The position numbers and the translations under genes were made by a program. Below, piece by piece: positions 53,408 through 62,224 of a stretch of 64,000 nt of DNA (position 1 is its first letter; each line of letters begins with the position of its first letter). Under the pieces are notes generated by a model. The model searched no databases. It saw only the letters and a program-made list of their open reading frames with translations, and was not told the origin of the DNA. The DNA comes from Sandarakinorhabdus limnophila DSM 17366 (lineage in GTDB: Bacteria > Pseudomonadota > Alphaproteobacteria > Sphingomonadales > Sphingomonadaceae): the NCBI RefSeq assembly GCF_000420765.1, contig NZ_ATVO01000008.1, positions 1 to 64,000 on the forward strand. The letters run 5' to 3'.

Positions 53408-55164
53408 CAGACCGCCCCACCACTCGCGGCCTTCACCGCCGCTACCACTGACTTGGCATCAACCCGCGGCAGTGTCACCAGTCGGGCACCCATCGCATTT
53501 GCCAGTTCCGTTCCCTGCGGGCGCGGACGCGGGCTGCAATCAATAAAAACGCACGCGATCCCGCTGGCGCGATAGGCGCGTGCCGAAGCCAGCGCCGCGT
53601 CCTGCGGGCTTTGGCCGGCGTTGCCGCCAACATTGGCCCTGCCATCGGTAAGCACCACGACCAACGGCGTGCGGCCCCTGCCCTTCTCGGCTTCGGCCAC
53701 CTTGCGGGCGAGATCAAGCCCGGCTGCAATCGGCGTGCCGCCACCACCGGCCAGCCCGGCCAGTTCCTTCTTGGCGCGCGGCAGGCTGCGCGTGGGCGGC
53801 AGCGCCAATGCGGCTTCCGTGCCGCGGAAGGCAACCAGCGCCACTTCAGCGCGTTTCACATAGGCTTCGGCGAGCAGCAATTCGACCGCGCCCTTGGCCT
53901 CAGCCAGGCGCGCGAACGCCGCCGAGCCACTGGCATCAACGGCAAAAATGGTGGTGGATTGCGTCTGCGCGATGAAGCGACGGATGCGCAAATCGTCGGT
54001 GCGAATGGCGAGGCGGCCGTCTTCGCGGACGGGGCGGATCTTCTGCCAAGGGGCAGCGGTCTTGATGGTTTCAATCAGCGCAAGCCGCGCGCCGCGGCCC
54101 GGCATTCCAGGCCGCACGCCAGCCGTGCGCCCGCTGGTGATGCTTTTCTGCTTGGCGCCGGATGAACCGCTGGCCTTGGGCGCCTTGCCCATGGTGCCAG
54201 CCGCCAGCGCATCGAGCAGGCCCGGCGGCAGCGCGGTTTGTGCCGCATCCAGGATCATGTCGGTCGGATCAAACGGCGGCGGTTCCGGCTGATCCTGATC
54301 GTCGCCCTGGATGTCGTCGCTGGGCGGCGGTGGAGGCGGCGGCTCTTCTGGCGGCGGCTGGTCGTCGGGCTGTTCCTCCGGGGGCGGTGGTTCCTGCTCA
54401 GGCGGCGGCGGCAGGCGAGTGGCCCGCGGCCCAAGCACCAGCGCGGCGGCAGCGGCCATGTCCGCCTCACGCAGCTGCTCGATATCATCTGGCCGGTCAT
54501 CGGCACGGGCATGGGCACGGGCGACGCGCACCGCCATGATCGGCGCGCGCACCGACGCGATGCCCAGCGCTGCAGCCGCCACGGCCAGTGCGGTCTCCGG
54601 GTCCTTGGCGATCGCGCCGGGCTCGGCCAGCATTTCCAGCGGTGGTGGCGGCGCTTCACCGGCGATCAGGGACGCCATGTCCAGCCGCACGCTGTTCAGA
54701 TCGATATGAATGGCCAGTCGGTCAGCCAGGCCCTGCGGAATCCGTTCCCGATCCGCATCCTCGGGATCGCCTTCGTCGAACAGCACCAGCGGCGGCGCGC
54801 CATCGTCGATCGCCGTGGCCAGCCGCGCCGCCAGCGCCGGATTGAGTCGCTCCGCCATCGGCACCACCAACGCCTTGCCTTGGGCATCGGCCAATATGCC
54901 GGCGCGGTGCACGGGTTTGCCGCTGGCCAATGTCGCCGTCAGGTCCAGCCCGCCATCCATGGCTTCGGCATCGGCGCTGGCCGGCAAGCGGCGGGTGGGG
55001 ACGACCAGATTCAGTGCATCGGCCCAGGCATCGCGTACCGGGCCGGGGCGGGCGCGCAGCAGGATGCCTCCAACTGCATTGCCGGCCGCCACCAACACGT
55101 CGATCGCCGCCAGCGCCAGCGCCCAGCGTTCTCCCGACGTGTCACTCTCCCCTTCAGGGGTCAT
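53407..55164 (-). CDS. bchD: magnesium chelatase subunit D
   Basis: This 585-residue protein forms the I-D motor ring of Mg chelatase, which inserts Mg into protoporphyrin IX with BchH. The AAA+ related N-terminal half is followed by an acidic, very proline-rich linker (about residues 250-300) and a C-terminal von Willebrand A domain. The MIDAS motif is FAVDASGSAAFARLAEAKGA, with GGGGTPIAAGLDLAR and VVLTDGRANVGG. It overlaps bchI by four bases and bchO by one. The linker length fits the family. Confidence 0.95.
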   Translation of the reverse strand: MTPEGESDTSGERWALALAAIDVLVAAGNAVGGILLRARPGPVRDAWADALNLVVPTRRLPASADAEAMDGGLDLTATLASGKPVHRAGILADAQGKALVVPMAERLNPALAARLATAIDDGAPPLVLFDEGDPEDADRERIPQGLADRLAIHIDLNSVRLDMASLIAGEAPPPPLEMLAEPGAIAKDPETALAVAAAALGIASVRAPIMAVRVARAHARADDRPDDIEQLREADMAAAAALVLGPRATRLPPPPEQEPPPPEEQPDDQPPPEEPPPPPPPSDDIQGDDQDQPEPPPFDPTDMILDAAQTALPPGLLDALAAGTMGKAPKASGSSGAKQKSITSGRTAGVRPGMPGRGARLALIETIKTAAPWQKIRPVREDGRLAIRTDDLRIRRFIAQTQSTTIFAVDASGSAAFARLAEAKGAVELLLAEAYVKRAEVALVAFRGTEAALALPPTRSLPRAKKELAGLAGGGGTPIAAGLDLARKVAEAEKGRGRTPLVVVLTDGRANVGGNAGQSPQDAALASARAYRASGIACVFIDCSPRPRPQGTELANAMGARLVTLPRVDAKSVVAAVKAASGGAV

Positions 55165-56189
55165 GCCGGGACAAGTTCCGCAATGGCGCGGGTGATGCGG
55201 GCGGTGGAGCCGGTGTCGTCCAGCACATTGCGGCGCAGGCGGTGGCGCAGTGCCATGGTGGCGACTTCGGCCAGATGATGCGGCTTCACATGCTTCTTGC
55301 CGGCCAATGCCGCCTGGGCGCGGGCGGCACGCAGCAGGGTCAGCTCGCCGCGAAGGCCATCAGCACCCACCGCCGAGCAGAGCTGGGCACCAAGGCCCAG
55401 CATCTCGTCTTCCACTTGCACCTTGGGCAGCAGCTTGCGCGCCTTGGCGATGGCTTCCAGCGTGTGCTGCTCGCTGTCCTCGAACTCGGCCACAAAGCCT
55501 GCCGGGTCACGGTCGAAGCGGTCGCAGCGTTTCACGATCTCGATCCGGTCGCCGATATCGGTCGGGGTGCGCACATCGACGCTGAGGCCGAACCGGTCCA
55601 GCAACTGCGGGCGCAGTTCGCCTTCTTCCGGGTTGCCGCTGCCGACCAGAATGAAACGCGCCGGGTGACGGATGGAAAGCCCTTCGCGCTCGACAACGTT
55701 GGTGCCCGACACCGCGACATCGAGCAGCAGATCGACAAGATGATCTTCGAGCAGGTTGATTTCGTCGATATAAAGAAAACCGCGATTGGCCTTGGCGAGC
55801 AGGCCGGGTTCAAAGCGCTTTTCGCCCGTGGCCAATGCCCGTTCGAGATCGAGGCTGCCGACGACGCGGTCTTCTGTGGCGCCCAGCGGCAGATCCACGA
55901 ATGGCACGGCGCTTTCTTCCGTCTGCTTGCCGGCGCGCTCGCGGCATCCTTCGATGCACGGGCTGCGATCATCGGGGGCGCATTTGTACCGGCAGCCGGG
56001 CACAACCTTCATTGGCGGCAGCAGGCCGGCCAGCGCGCGCACGGCGGTGGATTTGCCGGTGCCACGATCGCCGAACACCATGACACCGCCCAGCCGCGGT
56101 TCCACTGCCGCCAGCAGCAGCGCCTGCTTCATCTCGGCCTGGCCAACAATGGCGGTGAACGGAAAGGGAGTGCGCGCGGGCGTTGCCAT
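55161..56189 (-). CDS. bchI: magnesium chelatase ATPase subunit I
   Basis: This 342-residue AAA+ ATPase of Mg chelatase has Walker A GGVMVFGDRGTGKSTAVRAL, Walker B GFLYIDEINLLEDHLVDLLL, sensor-type GSGNPEEGELRPQLLDRFGL, and cysteines in CRYKCAPDD and CIEGC typical of the family. ATG 56189 gives MATPARTPFPFTAIVGQAEM. It is the first gene of bchI-D-O. The 138-base gap to the divergent PEP-CTERM gene is AT-rich and holds two palindromes. Confidence 0.97.
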   Translation of the reverse strand: MATPARTPFPFTAIVGQAEMKQALLLAAVEPRLGGVMVFGDRGTGKSTAVRALAGLLPPMKVVPGCRYKCAPDDRSPCIEGCRERAGKQTEESAVPFVDLPLGATEDRVVGSLDLERALATGEKRFEPGLLAKANRGFLYIDEINLLEDHLVDLLLDVAVSGTNVVEREGLSIRHPARFILVGSGNPEEGELRPQLLDRFGLSVDVRTPTDIGDRIEIVKRCDRFDRDPAGFVAEFEDSEQHTLEAIAKARKLLPKVQVEDEMLGLGAQLCSAVGADGLRGELTLLRAARAQAALAGKKHVKPHHLAEVATMALRHRLRRNVLDDTGSTARITRAIAELVPA

Positions 56190-56237
56190 GCCCGTTGCCT
56201 TAAGCGGCAGGCCGCCTTGCTGCAAGTCGGTCGGCGA

Positions 56238-56253
56238 TGTGTCGCGCCTGACA
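56238..56253. promoter_or_regulatory. PpsR-like palindrome with short spacing before bchI
   Basis: TGT-gtcgcgcctg-ACA has a ten-base spacer instead of twelve, with an inner perfect TGTC-N6-GACA. It lies 49 bases upstream of bchI. The ends fit a PpsR site but the spacing does not, so a PpsR role is only possible. Confidence 0.35.
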
Positions 56254-56262
56254 GTACTCCCG

Positions 56263-56295
56263 TTTAACTTTACAATTCGTTACTATTAAGTTAAA
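56263..56295. promoter_or_regulatory. AT-rich inverted repeat TTTAACTT-N17-AAGTTAAA
   Basis: Perfect eight-base arms separated by 17 bases sit between bchI and the PEP-CTERM gene, 33 bases before the latter. The AT-rich stretch is the most promoter-like sequence in the gap. It may be an operator or two promoter elements in mirror arrangement. Confidence 0.4.
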
Positions 56296-56327
56296 TTCTT
56301 CGCAGTGTTGAGTCGGGGGTATGTAGC

Positions 56328-57008
56328 ATGAGTAAGATTTTGGGTTTGGCCGTGAGCGCCACACTGCTGGCGGCATCGCCGGCGCTGGCGATCACCAATC
56401 TGGTGAGCAACGGCAGTTTCGAGAACGGTCTCGCCAACTGGACAATCGGTGGCAGCGACGGCCAGAATTTCCCGCCAGTCGCCATCTTCTACAACAGCGC
56501 ATCGGCCTATCCGATTGGTGCCTTCGGCGAATCTGTTCCGCCCGACAATAGCGCTTCGAACAGCCCGGACGCCGTTGGCCAGCGCGCCGCCTATTTCGTC
56601 ACCGATCTGGCGCGTGCCCAGTCGCTATCGCAAACCATCTTCCTGACGCCGGGCCGTTATGAATTCGGCTTCTCGGCCTTCGCGCCGCAGAATGGCTACA
56701 ACAACGCCGGCGATGCCCGCTTCCAGGCCACCATTTTGGGCACCACGGTCGCCAATTATCTGGTGTCGACTGGCCCAGTGCGCACATGGCAGGCCTTCAC
56801 CGGCCAGACTACGATCCAGACCGCTGGCCTGTAAACGGTGAACTTCCAGTTCGACACCAACCTCAATCCGTCGAAAGACATCGTGATCGACCGCGTTTAT
56901 GTGGGCTCGGTGCCGGAACCGGAGAGTTGGGCGATGCTGCTGGCCGGCTTTGGCCTGATCGGCCTGATGCGCCGCCGTTCGCATCGCGCCACGGTGGTTT
57001 CCGCTTGA
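56328..57008 (+). pseudogene. PEP-CTERM exported protein with in-frame stop before the sorting signal
   Basis: ATG 56328 starts a signal peptide (MSKILGLAVSATLLAASPAL) and a secreted domain beginning LVSNGSFENGLANW, a carbohydrate-binding-like fold of the PEP-CTERM family. The frame meets TAA at 56832-56834 after 168 residues. Directly beyond the stop the same frame continues TVNFQFDTNLNPSKDIVIDR and then VPEPESWAMLLAGFGLIG with LMRRR, a full PEP-CTERM sorting tag, to TGA 57006-57008. A single nonsense change has thus cut off the tag. As read, the product would be secreted unanchored. The alternative is read-through. The intact protein would have about 226 residues. Confidence 0.85.
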
Positions 57009-57030
57009 TTCTTCACGCCGCTGGCTGACA

Positions 57031-57069
57031 AAAGAAACCCCGCAACGCTAAATGGCCTGCGGGGTTTCT
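57031..57069. terminator. intrinsic terminator between the PEP-CTERM gene and the M24 peptidase
   Basis: The hairpin agaaaccccgca-...-tgcggggtttct has A-rich and T-rich flanks, placed between two convergent genes, and can work in both directions. Confidence 0.88.
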
Positions 57070-57096
57070 GTTTGCCAGGGCACGCAGAACCACAGC

Positions 57097-58362
57097 TCAG
57101 CCGAATGGCGCATCCAGACTGCGCGATGGCGGTGTGAACCACTGCGGCCCGGTTTCGGTCATGTGGAAACAATCTTCCAGCCGGATGCCGAACCGACCGG
57201 GCAGATAGAGGCCCGGCTCGTTGGAAAAGCACATGCCCGGTGCCAGCGGCGTTGCCTCGTTATGCACCAGGTTTACCGGTTCATGCCCGTCCATGCCGAT
57301 GCCATGTCCGGTGCGATGCGACAGGCCGGGCAACTGGTAACGCGGCCCGAAGCCTTTCGATTCATAGAAGGCGCGCACGGCGTCGTCCACGGCTCCCGCC
57401 GGCGTGCCCAACTGAGCGGCAGCTAGCGCACGTTGCTGGCCTTCCGCCACGACATCCCACACCCGTCGCACGTCGTCGGGCACGCGGCCGAACACGAAGC
57501 TGCGCGAGATGTCAGAGGCATAGCCGCCGACGCTGCAGCCGCAATCGATCAGCACCACCTCGCCCTCGCGCACGGCCTGCGGCTTGGCCGAGCCGTGCGG
57601 ATAGGCCGACGCCTCGCCCAGCAGTACCAGCCCGTCGCTCGCCTTGCCGCCCAACGCCGCAGTTGCGGCATCGATCAACGCGGCGATGTCACCCGGGGTC
57701 ATACCGGCGCGGATGCGCTGCCAGGCCCAACGCTGGGCCGTCAGCGTCACGTCACTGGCCGCCTGCATCAATGCGATTTCGGTCGCGGTCTTCACCATGC
57801 GGCAGGCGCGCACCACCGGGTTGGCCGACGCGATCCGCGCCTGCGGCAGACGCCGCGCAAGGCCATCACTGATAAAGAAGCGCACCGTCTCCTCGATGCC
57901 GATGGCGGACGTGGCGCCGCCGGCCTGGCGCAACGCTTCGGCGACAAGTGCCAGAGGGTCCTCGTCCTCCTGCCACACGCGCACATCGGCCGGAACGCCC
58001 AGACTCTGGCGGATCGAGGGCTCTTCGAAAAAGGGCGTAACGATCACTGGCTGGCCGCTGGCCGGGATGATGGCCGCTGTCACCCGCTCGCTGCGCCACC
58101 ACTTGATGCCGGTGAAATAGTCCAGGCTCGATCCGGGCTCAACGACGATCGCCGCCATGCCCGCCTTGGCCATCAACGCCTGCGCCCGGGCGATGCGAGC
58201 GGCGCGTTCGGCCGCGTCGATCGGCTTGAGGCCGCTTGTGATTGGCGTGAGCCCGCTGGTGTCGACGGCGGCAGCGCGCAAAGGTCCCGGCAGGGCAGCC
58301 AACCCGGCAAGACCAAGGGCGGTGGCAGCGAAGCGGCGGCGGTTCGGGCGAAGATCGATCAT
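57097..58362 (-). CDS. exported M24-family (Xaa-Pro aminopeptidase-like) peptidase
   Basis: This 421-residue protein has a twin-arginine-type signal (RPNRRRFAATALGLAGLAAL). The creatinase-like N-domain (PGSSLDYFTGIKWW) is followed by the pita-bread domain with all five metal ligands: VVLIDCGCSVGG, YASDISRSF, RTGHGIGMDGHEP, CFSNEPGLYLPG and GIRLEDCFHM. It likely removes N-terminal residues next to proline in the periplasm. ATG 58362 follows GTG 58365, either of which could serve. It is not a photosynthesis gene but sits inside the cluster. Confidence 0.9.
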   Translation of the reverse strand: MIDLRPNRRRFAATALGLAGLAALPGPLRAAAVDTSGLTPITSGLKPIDAAERAARIARAQALMAKAGMAAIVVEPGSSLDYFTGIKWWRSERVTAAIIPASGQPVIVTPFFEEPSIRQSLGVPADVRVWQEDEDPLALVAEALRQAGGATSAIGIEETVRFFISDGLARRLPQARIASANPVVRACRMVKTATEIALMQAASDVTLTAQRWAWQRIRAGMTPGDIAALIDAATAALGGKASDGLVLLGEASAYPHGSAKPQAVREGEVVLIDCGCSVGGYASDISRSFVFGRVPDDVRRVWDVVAEGQQRALAAAQLGTPAGAVDDAVRAFYESKGFGPRYQLPGLSHRTGHGIGMDGHEPVNLVHNEATPLAPGMCFSNEPGLYLPGRFGIRLEDCFHMTETGPQWFTPPSRSLDAPFG

Positions 58363-58398
58363 CACCCAAACCTCGCAGCTTGAGTCATAAAAGCAAGA

Positions 58399-58427
58399 GG
58401 GGGCGCCGCCAGGCCGGCGACGCCCCC
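58399..58427 (-). terminator. intrinsic terminator after the TonB receptor gene
   Basis: The GC hairpin gggggcgccgcc-aggcc-ggcgacgccccc is 23 bases beyond the receptor stop. Reading leftward it is followed by a T-rich stretch (CTCTTGCTTTTATG). Confidence 0.7.
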
Positions 58428-58449
58428 ACTTTTCAGAAATCCTGACGGA

Positions 58450-60774
58450 TCAGAAATCCTTGCGGAGCGTCACGAAAAACTGGCGCGGCGCGGCCGGCAG
58501 CAGCGTCTGGTTGTCGCCAGAGAAGCCGAAGCCGTTGGAACCGATGGTGGCGACATAACGGCGATCGAACAAGTTGGTGACCGTGCCTTCGATCGCCAGA
58601 TTGTTCAGCCAGCGATTGTCGCTGGTGAAGCGATAACCGAGCTTGCCATCGACCACGACGCGGCCGGAGACTTCGCGATCGTTGGAGAAGGTGAAGAACC
58701 GGCCCGACATGGCGTTGGCATTGGCGCGACCGTAAAAGGCGCCATCGTCATAGGCCAGTTCCAGGTTGGCGATGCTGCGCGGGCTGTCGACCACAGTCTT
58801 GCCGCGAATTGCCTGCACCACGGCGCCGGCGGCATTGCGAACGTCATCGCGGTAGGTGTTTTCGTTGTAGGCATAGCTCGCTGTGACGGTGAACGCCTTC
58901 ACCGGCTGCCATTGCAGGCCGATTTCCACACCCAGCGAGCGCACATCGCCGACGTTGGACAGCAAGGACGCGTTGCCGACAATGCCCGGACCCTGCGGGA
59001 TGGAGAGCAGCCGGTTGGAGAAATTGACCAGGTAAGCGGCGATCACGCCGTTCACCTTGCCTTCGCCAAAGCGGAAGCCGCCTTCGAAGGTGTTGGTCTT
59101 TTCCGGGCGCAACTGGCTGGAGATCACACCAAAGCCGGCTGCAGAGGTGGCAAACGGCCCGGTGGTGGCCGCCGCGGTGAAGGCGCGCTGGTTCTGGGTG
59201 AAGCTGGCGAACAGTTCGTTGCCGCCGCCCAATTTGTAGAGCAGGCCGACCTGCGGAAGGAACAGATCCTCTGCCTTGATGCGGCCCAGCGCCAGCGGGC
59301 CTGGCACCGGATTGATGGCTTCGGCGCGCAGCTTCACGCTCTGGCCCTTGAAACCGGCGGTGACGGTGAAATCCTCGGTCACTTCCCACTGATCTTGAAC
59401 CGCGAACTGGAAGGTGCGGGTGTTGTAATCGTTGTTCCACTGCGTGAAGAACGGGTTCGATTGATACGTCAGGGCGCTGGTCAGCGGCACGGTCTGGCTG
59501 GTGCCCATGTCGTAGAAGCGGCGGGCCTGTTCGAAATCGTTGTTTTCGTACCAGACATTCAGGCGCAGCGTGTTGCTGCCGAACTCGGCCGTCAGATCGC
59601 CGATCACGCCGATGCGCGCGATTTCATATTCGGTGGTCCGAAAGCTGAGCGGCAGGCCACCCGGGCTGGCGCGATACGGCGTGATCCACGAACCCTGGCC
59701 CTTGTTGCTGTGGTAATAGGCCTGGATGCCGCCCTTCACCTTGTCGGTGAAATCATGTTCGACGCGGCCACCGGCCAGCCAATCGCGGCGCAGGCCGGCA
59801 GCATCATAATAGGTATCATCGACAAATCGGATCGGCGCCGGATAGGTGGTGCCGAAACTGTTGGGCGCGACCACCACGCCGGTGTCGCGGCGGTTGGCAC
59901 CAACAAAGGCGATGCGCACGGCGGTCGGCCAATCATTGGCGATATTGTCAAAGAACGGACCGAGACGACCCAGCATTTCCTGGTTGAAATCCTGGTAATC
60001 GCTTTCCTTGCGGTCGCTGAAGTTCAGGAAGGCGCTGAAGCGGGTCGAGGCGGTCGCATCGGTTGCGATCTTGGCGTTGATCTGGGTCGAGCGCTGCGGA
60101 CCAAAGCCCTTCCACTTGTCGGCACTGATGTGCGCGCCGCTGATGTAGGCCGACACGCCGCCGAGATCACCGGTGTCGAGCGTGCCATAAACGCGGAACG
60201 TGTTGCTGTCGCCATAGGTCGCGTTGCCGGCAATGCCCAGTTCCTGCTGCGGCGCGCGGCTGAAGAATTCGATGGTGCCGCCCAGGTTGGAGGTGGAGGC
60301 GGTGCCGAGCGCGCCGGCGCCCTGGCTGACGCGGGTGGTGCCGATATTGTCGGCGATGATGGCGCGGCTGATGTGAAGGCCGTTGGTGTTGCCATAGCTC
60401 ATGTCGCCCAGCGGCACGCCATCCAGCGTGAAGCCGAGCTGGTTCTGGTTAAAACCGCGCAGCGTGATGCGGGTCGACCATTCATAGACGCCGAACGGAT
60501 CGGCCGACTGGAAATTGACGCCCGGCAGCTTCTGGATGGCGACAAACGGGCTGCCGCCCGGAACGGTCAGCTTGATGTCATCGGCCTTGATCTCGGTGAC
60601 CTGACGCACTTCACCCTTGCCGTACACGACGATCTCGGCATCTTCGACCACGGCATCAGCACCGGCGGCCTCAGCAGCCTCGGCAGCGGCGGTGACAATG
60701 ACGGGTTGGGCAAACACCGGCCCGGCGAGGGCGGCGCTGGCGAGAAGGGCGAAACGGTGGAGCGAACGGCGCAT
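58450..60774 (-). CDS. TonB-dependent outer-membrane receptor
   Basis: This 774-residue protein has a signal peptide (MRRSLHRFALLASAALAGPV). The plug domain contains TVPGGSPFVAIQKLPGVNFQ and ITLRGFNQNQLGFTLDGVPL, followed by a 22-strand type barrel with a typical C-terminal aromatic end (RQFFVTLRKDF). A short Ala/Glu-rich region at residues 29-45 precedes the plug. It would import a scarce ligand such as a siderophore, cobalamin, metal chelate or sugar; the ligand is unknown. No riboswitch is visible upstream. It is bracketed by terminators and stands between bchI and hemA, where other phototrophs have only pigment genes. Confidence 0.92.
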   Translation of the reverse strand: MRRSLHRFALLASAALAGPVFAQPVIVTAAAEAAEAAGADAVVEDAEIVVYGKGEVRQVTEIKADDIKLTVPGGSPFVAIQKLPGVNFQSADPFGVYEWSTRITLRGFNQNQLGFTLDGVPLGDMSYGNTNGLHISRAIIADNIGTTRVSQGAGALGTASTSNLGGTIEFFSRAPQQELGIAGNATYGDSNTFRVYGTLDTGDLGGVSAYISGAHISADKWKGFGPQRSTQINAKIATDATASTRFSAFLNFSDRKESDYQDFNQEMLGRLGPFFDNIANDWPTAVRIAFVGANRRDTGVVVAPNSFGTTYPAPIRFVDDTYYDAAGLRRDWLAGGRVEHDFTDKVKGGIQAYYHSNKGQGSWITPYRASPGGLPLSFRTTEYEIARIGVIGDLTAEFGSNTLRLNVWYENNDFEQARRFYDMGTSQTVPLTSALTYQSNPFFTQWNNDYNTRTFQFAVQDQWEVTEDFTVTAGFKGQSVKLRAEAINPVPGPLALGRIKAEDLFLPQVGLLYKLGGGNELFASFTQNQRAFTAAATTGPFATSAAGFGVISSQLRPEKTNTFEGGFRFGEGKVNGVIAAYLVNFSNRLLSIPQGPGIVGNASLLSNVGDVRSLGVEIGLQWQPVKAFTVTASYAYNENTYRDDVRNAAGAVVQAIRGKTVVDSPRSIANLELAYDDGAFYGRANANAMSGRFFTFSNDREVSGRVVVDGKLGYRFTSDNRWLNNLAIEGTVTNLFDRRYVATIGSNGFGFSGDNQTLLPAAPRQFFVTLRKDF

Positions 60775-60925
60775 GATCTGGGTTTCCCGGTTGTTGGTTG
60801 CCGGGCAGCCCGTGACAGGTGAATGTTGCGCCGCGATGCCAATTGGGTGGCGGCACGGTTGCAGTCAGATGGCAGATTGGTGACGTGTCCGCCAGGCAAC
60901 AGGGCGAAAGCCATGCCTGAAAGCA

Positions 60926-60956
60926 AAGGGCCCGGCAGTTTGGCTGCCGGGCCCTT
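60926..60956 (-). terminator. intrinsic terminator after hemA
   Basis: A perfect 13-base stem aagggcccggcag / ctgccgggccctt with a short loop is 24 bases past the hemA stop, with T-rich sequence beyond it in the hemA direction. It separates the hemA-puhE-acsF message from the TonB receptor gene. Confidence 0.88.
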
Positions 60957-60980
60957 GTCATCCTTGCGGACTGCGGCGCC

Positions 60981-62204
60981 TCAGGCGGCTGCTTCAACCC
61001 GGTGCAGGGCGCACTGGCCCCAGATATCGGAAAGCGCCTTCACCAGCTGCTCGATGTCGTCATCGCTATGCACAGGGCTGGGCGTGATGCGCAGACGTTC
61101 CGTGCCAACGGGGACGGTCGGATAATTGATCGGCTGCACATAGATGCCGTGATGTTCCATCAGCCAGTCGCTGATCATCTTGGCCTTCTTGGCGTCGCCC
61201 ACCATCACCGGGATGATGTGGCTGGGATTGTCGAGCTGCGGAATGCCGGTGGCACGCAAGGCGGCACGCACCTTGGCCACGCGCTCCTGCTGACGCTTGC
61301 GCTCGAACGGGCTTTCCTTGAGGTGCTTGACCGAAGCCAGCGCACCGGCGGCAATCGACGGGGGCAGCGCCGTGGTGAAGATGAAACCGGAGGCGAAGCT
61401 GCGCACGAAATCGCACAGCGCCTTGGACGCCGCGATATAGCCACCAACGACACCATAGGCCTTGGCCAGCGTGCCTTCGATCACGGTCAGTTCGTCCATC
61501 AGGCCTTCGCGTTCGGCAACGCCGCCGCCGCGCGGGCCATACATGCCAACGGCATGGACTTCGTCGATATAGGTCATAGCGCCATGCTTCTTGGCCACGT
61601 CGCAGATTTCCTTGATGGGCGCGATGTCGCCATCCATCGAATAGACACTTTCAAACGCCACCAGCTTGGGCACGTCCGGACCATACTGGCTCAGCAGCCG
61701 GTCCAGATCTTCCGCGTCATTGTGCTTGAACACATGGCACTTGGCGCGGCTGTGGCGGATGCCTTCGATCATGGAGGCATGGTTCAGCGCGTCGGAGAAG
61801 ACAACGCAGCCGGGGATCTTGGAGGCCAGCGTGGACAGCGCAGCCCAGTTCGAGACATAACCCGATGTGAACAGCAGCGCATCTTCCTTGCCGTGCAGAT
61901 CCGCCAATTCCAGTTCGAGCTGGCGGTGCACGTGCATGGTGCCTGAGATGTTGCGGGTGCCGCCAGCGCCGGCGCCCGACCGGTCCAGTTCTTCATGCAT
62001 AGCGGCAAGCACATCCGGGTGCTGGCCCATGCCGAGATAATCGTTTGAGCACCACACCGTCACATCCTGGGTGCGGCCGTCCTCCAGATAACGGGTGGCA
62101 TGCGGGTAATCACCCTGGTGCCGCTGCAATTCGGCAAACACGCGGTAATTGCCGCGTTCTTTCAAGCCGTCCAGCGCCGCCTGGAAGTGAGCTTCAAAGT
62201 CCAT
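60981..62204 (-). CDS. hemA: 5-aminolevulinate synthase
   Basis: This 407-residue PLP enzyme condenses glycine and succinyl-CoA to 5-aminolevulinate, the entry step for haem and bacteriochlorophyll in alphaproteobacteria. It opens [59 protein letters not shown] and [15 protein letters not shown] hold the cofactor site. The PLP lysine falls at position 248, the same number as in Rhodobacter HemA. It follows puhE after 20 bases. Being inside the cluster it is probably the phototrophy-linked copy. Confidence 0.97.
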   Translation of the reverse strand: MDFEAHFQAALDGLKERGNYRVFAELQRHQGDYPHATRYLEDGRTQDVTVWCSNDYLGMGQHPDVLAAMHEELDRSGAGAGGTRNISGTMHVHRQLELELADLHGKEDALLFTSGYVSNWAALSTLASKIPGCVVFSDALNHASMIEGIRHSRAKCHVFKHNDAEDLDRLLSQYGPDVPKLVAFESVYSMDGDIAPIKEICDVAKKHGAMTYIDEVHAVGMYGPRGGGVAEREGLMDELTVIEGTLAKAYGVVGGYIAASKALCDFVRSFASGFIFTTALPPSIAAGALASVKHLKESPFERKRQQERVAKVRAALRATGIPQLDNPSHIIPVMVGDAKKAKMISDWLMEHHGIYVQPINYPTVPVGTERLRITPSPVHSDDDIEQLVKALSDIWGQCALHRVEAAA

Positions 62205-62224
62205 TCATCTTCTCCCGGCGCCGT

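Noticed and set aside
29763-56834. Genome-wide recoding of TAG/TAA suggested by in-frame stops in mrr and the PEP-CTERM gene
   Set aside because: All other genes end normally with TGA, TAA or TAG and contain no internal stops. Two decaying accessory genes explain the observation better.
60775-60925. Possible riboswitch (for example cobalamin) upstream of the TonB receptor
   Set aside because: None of the conserved cobalamin-riboswitch boxes is found on the minus strand of the leader.
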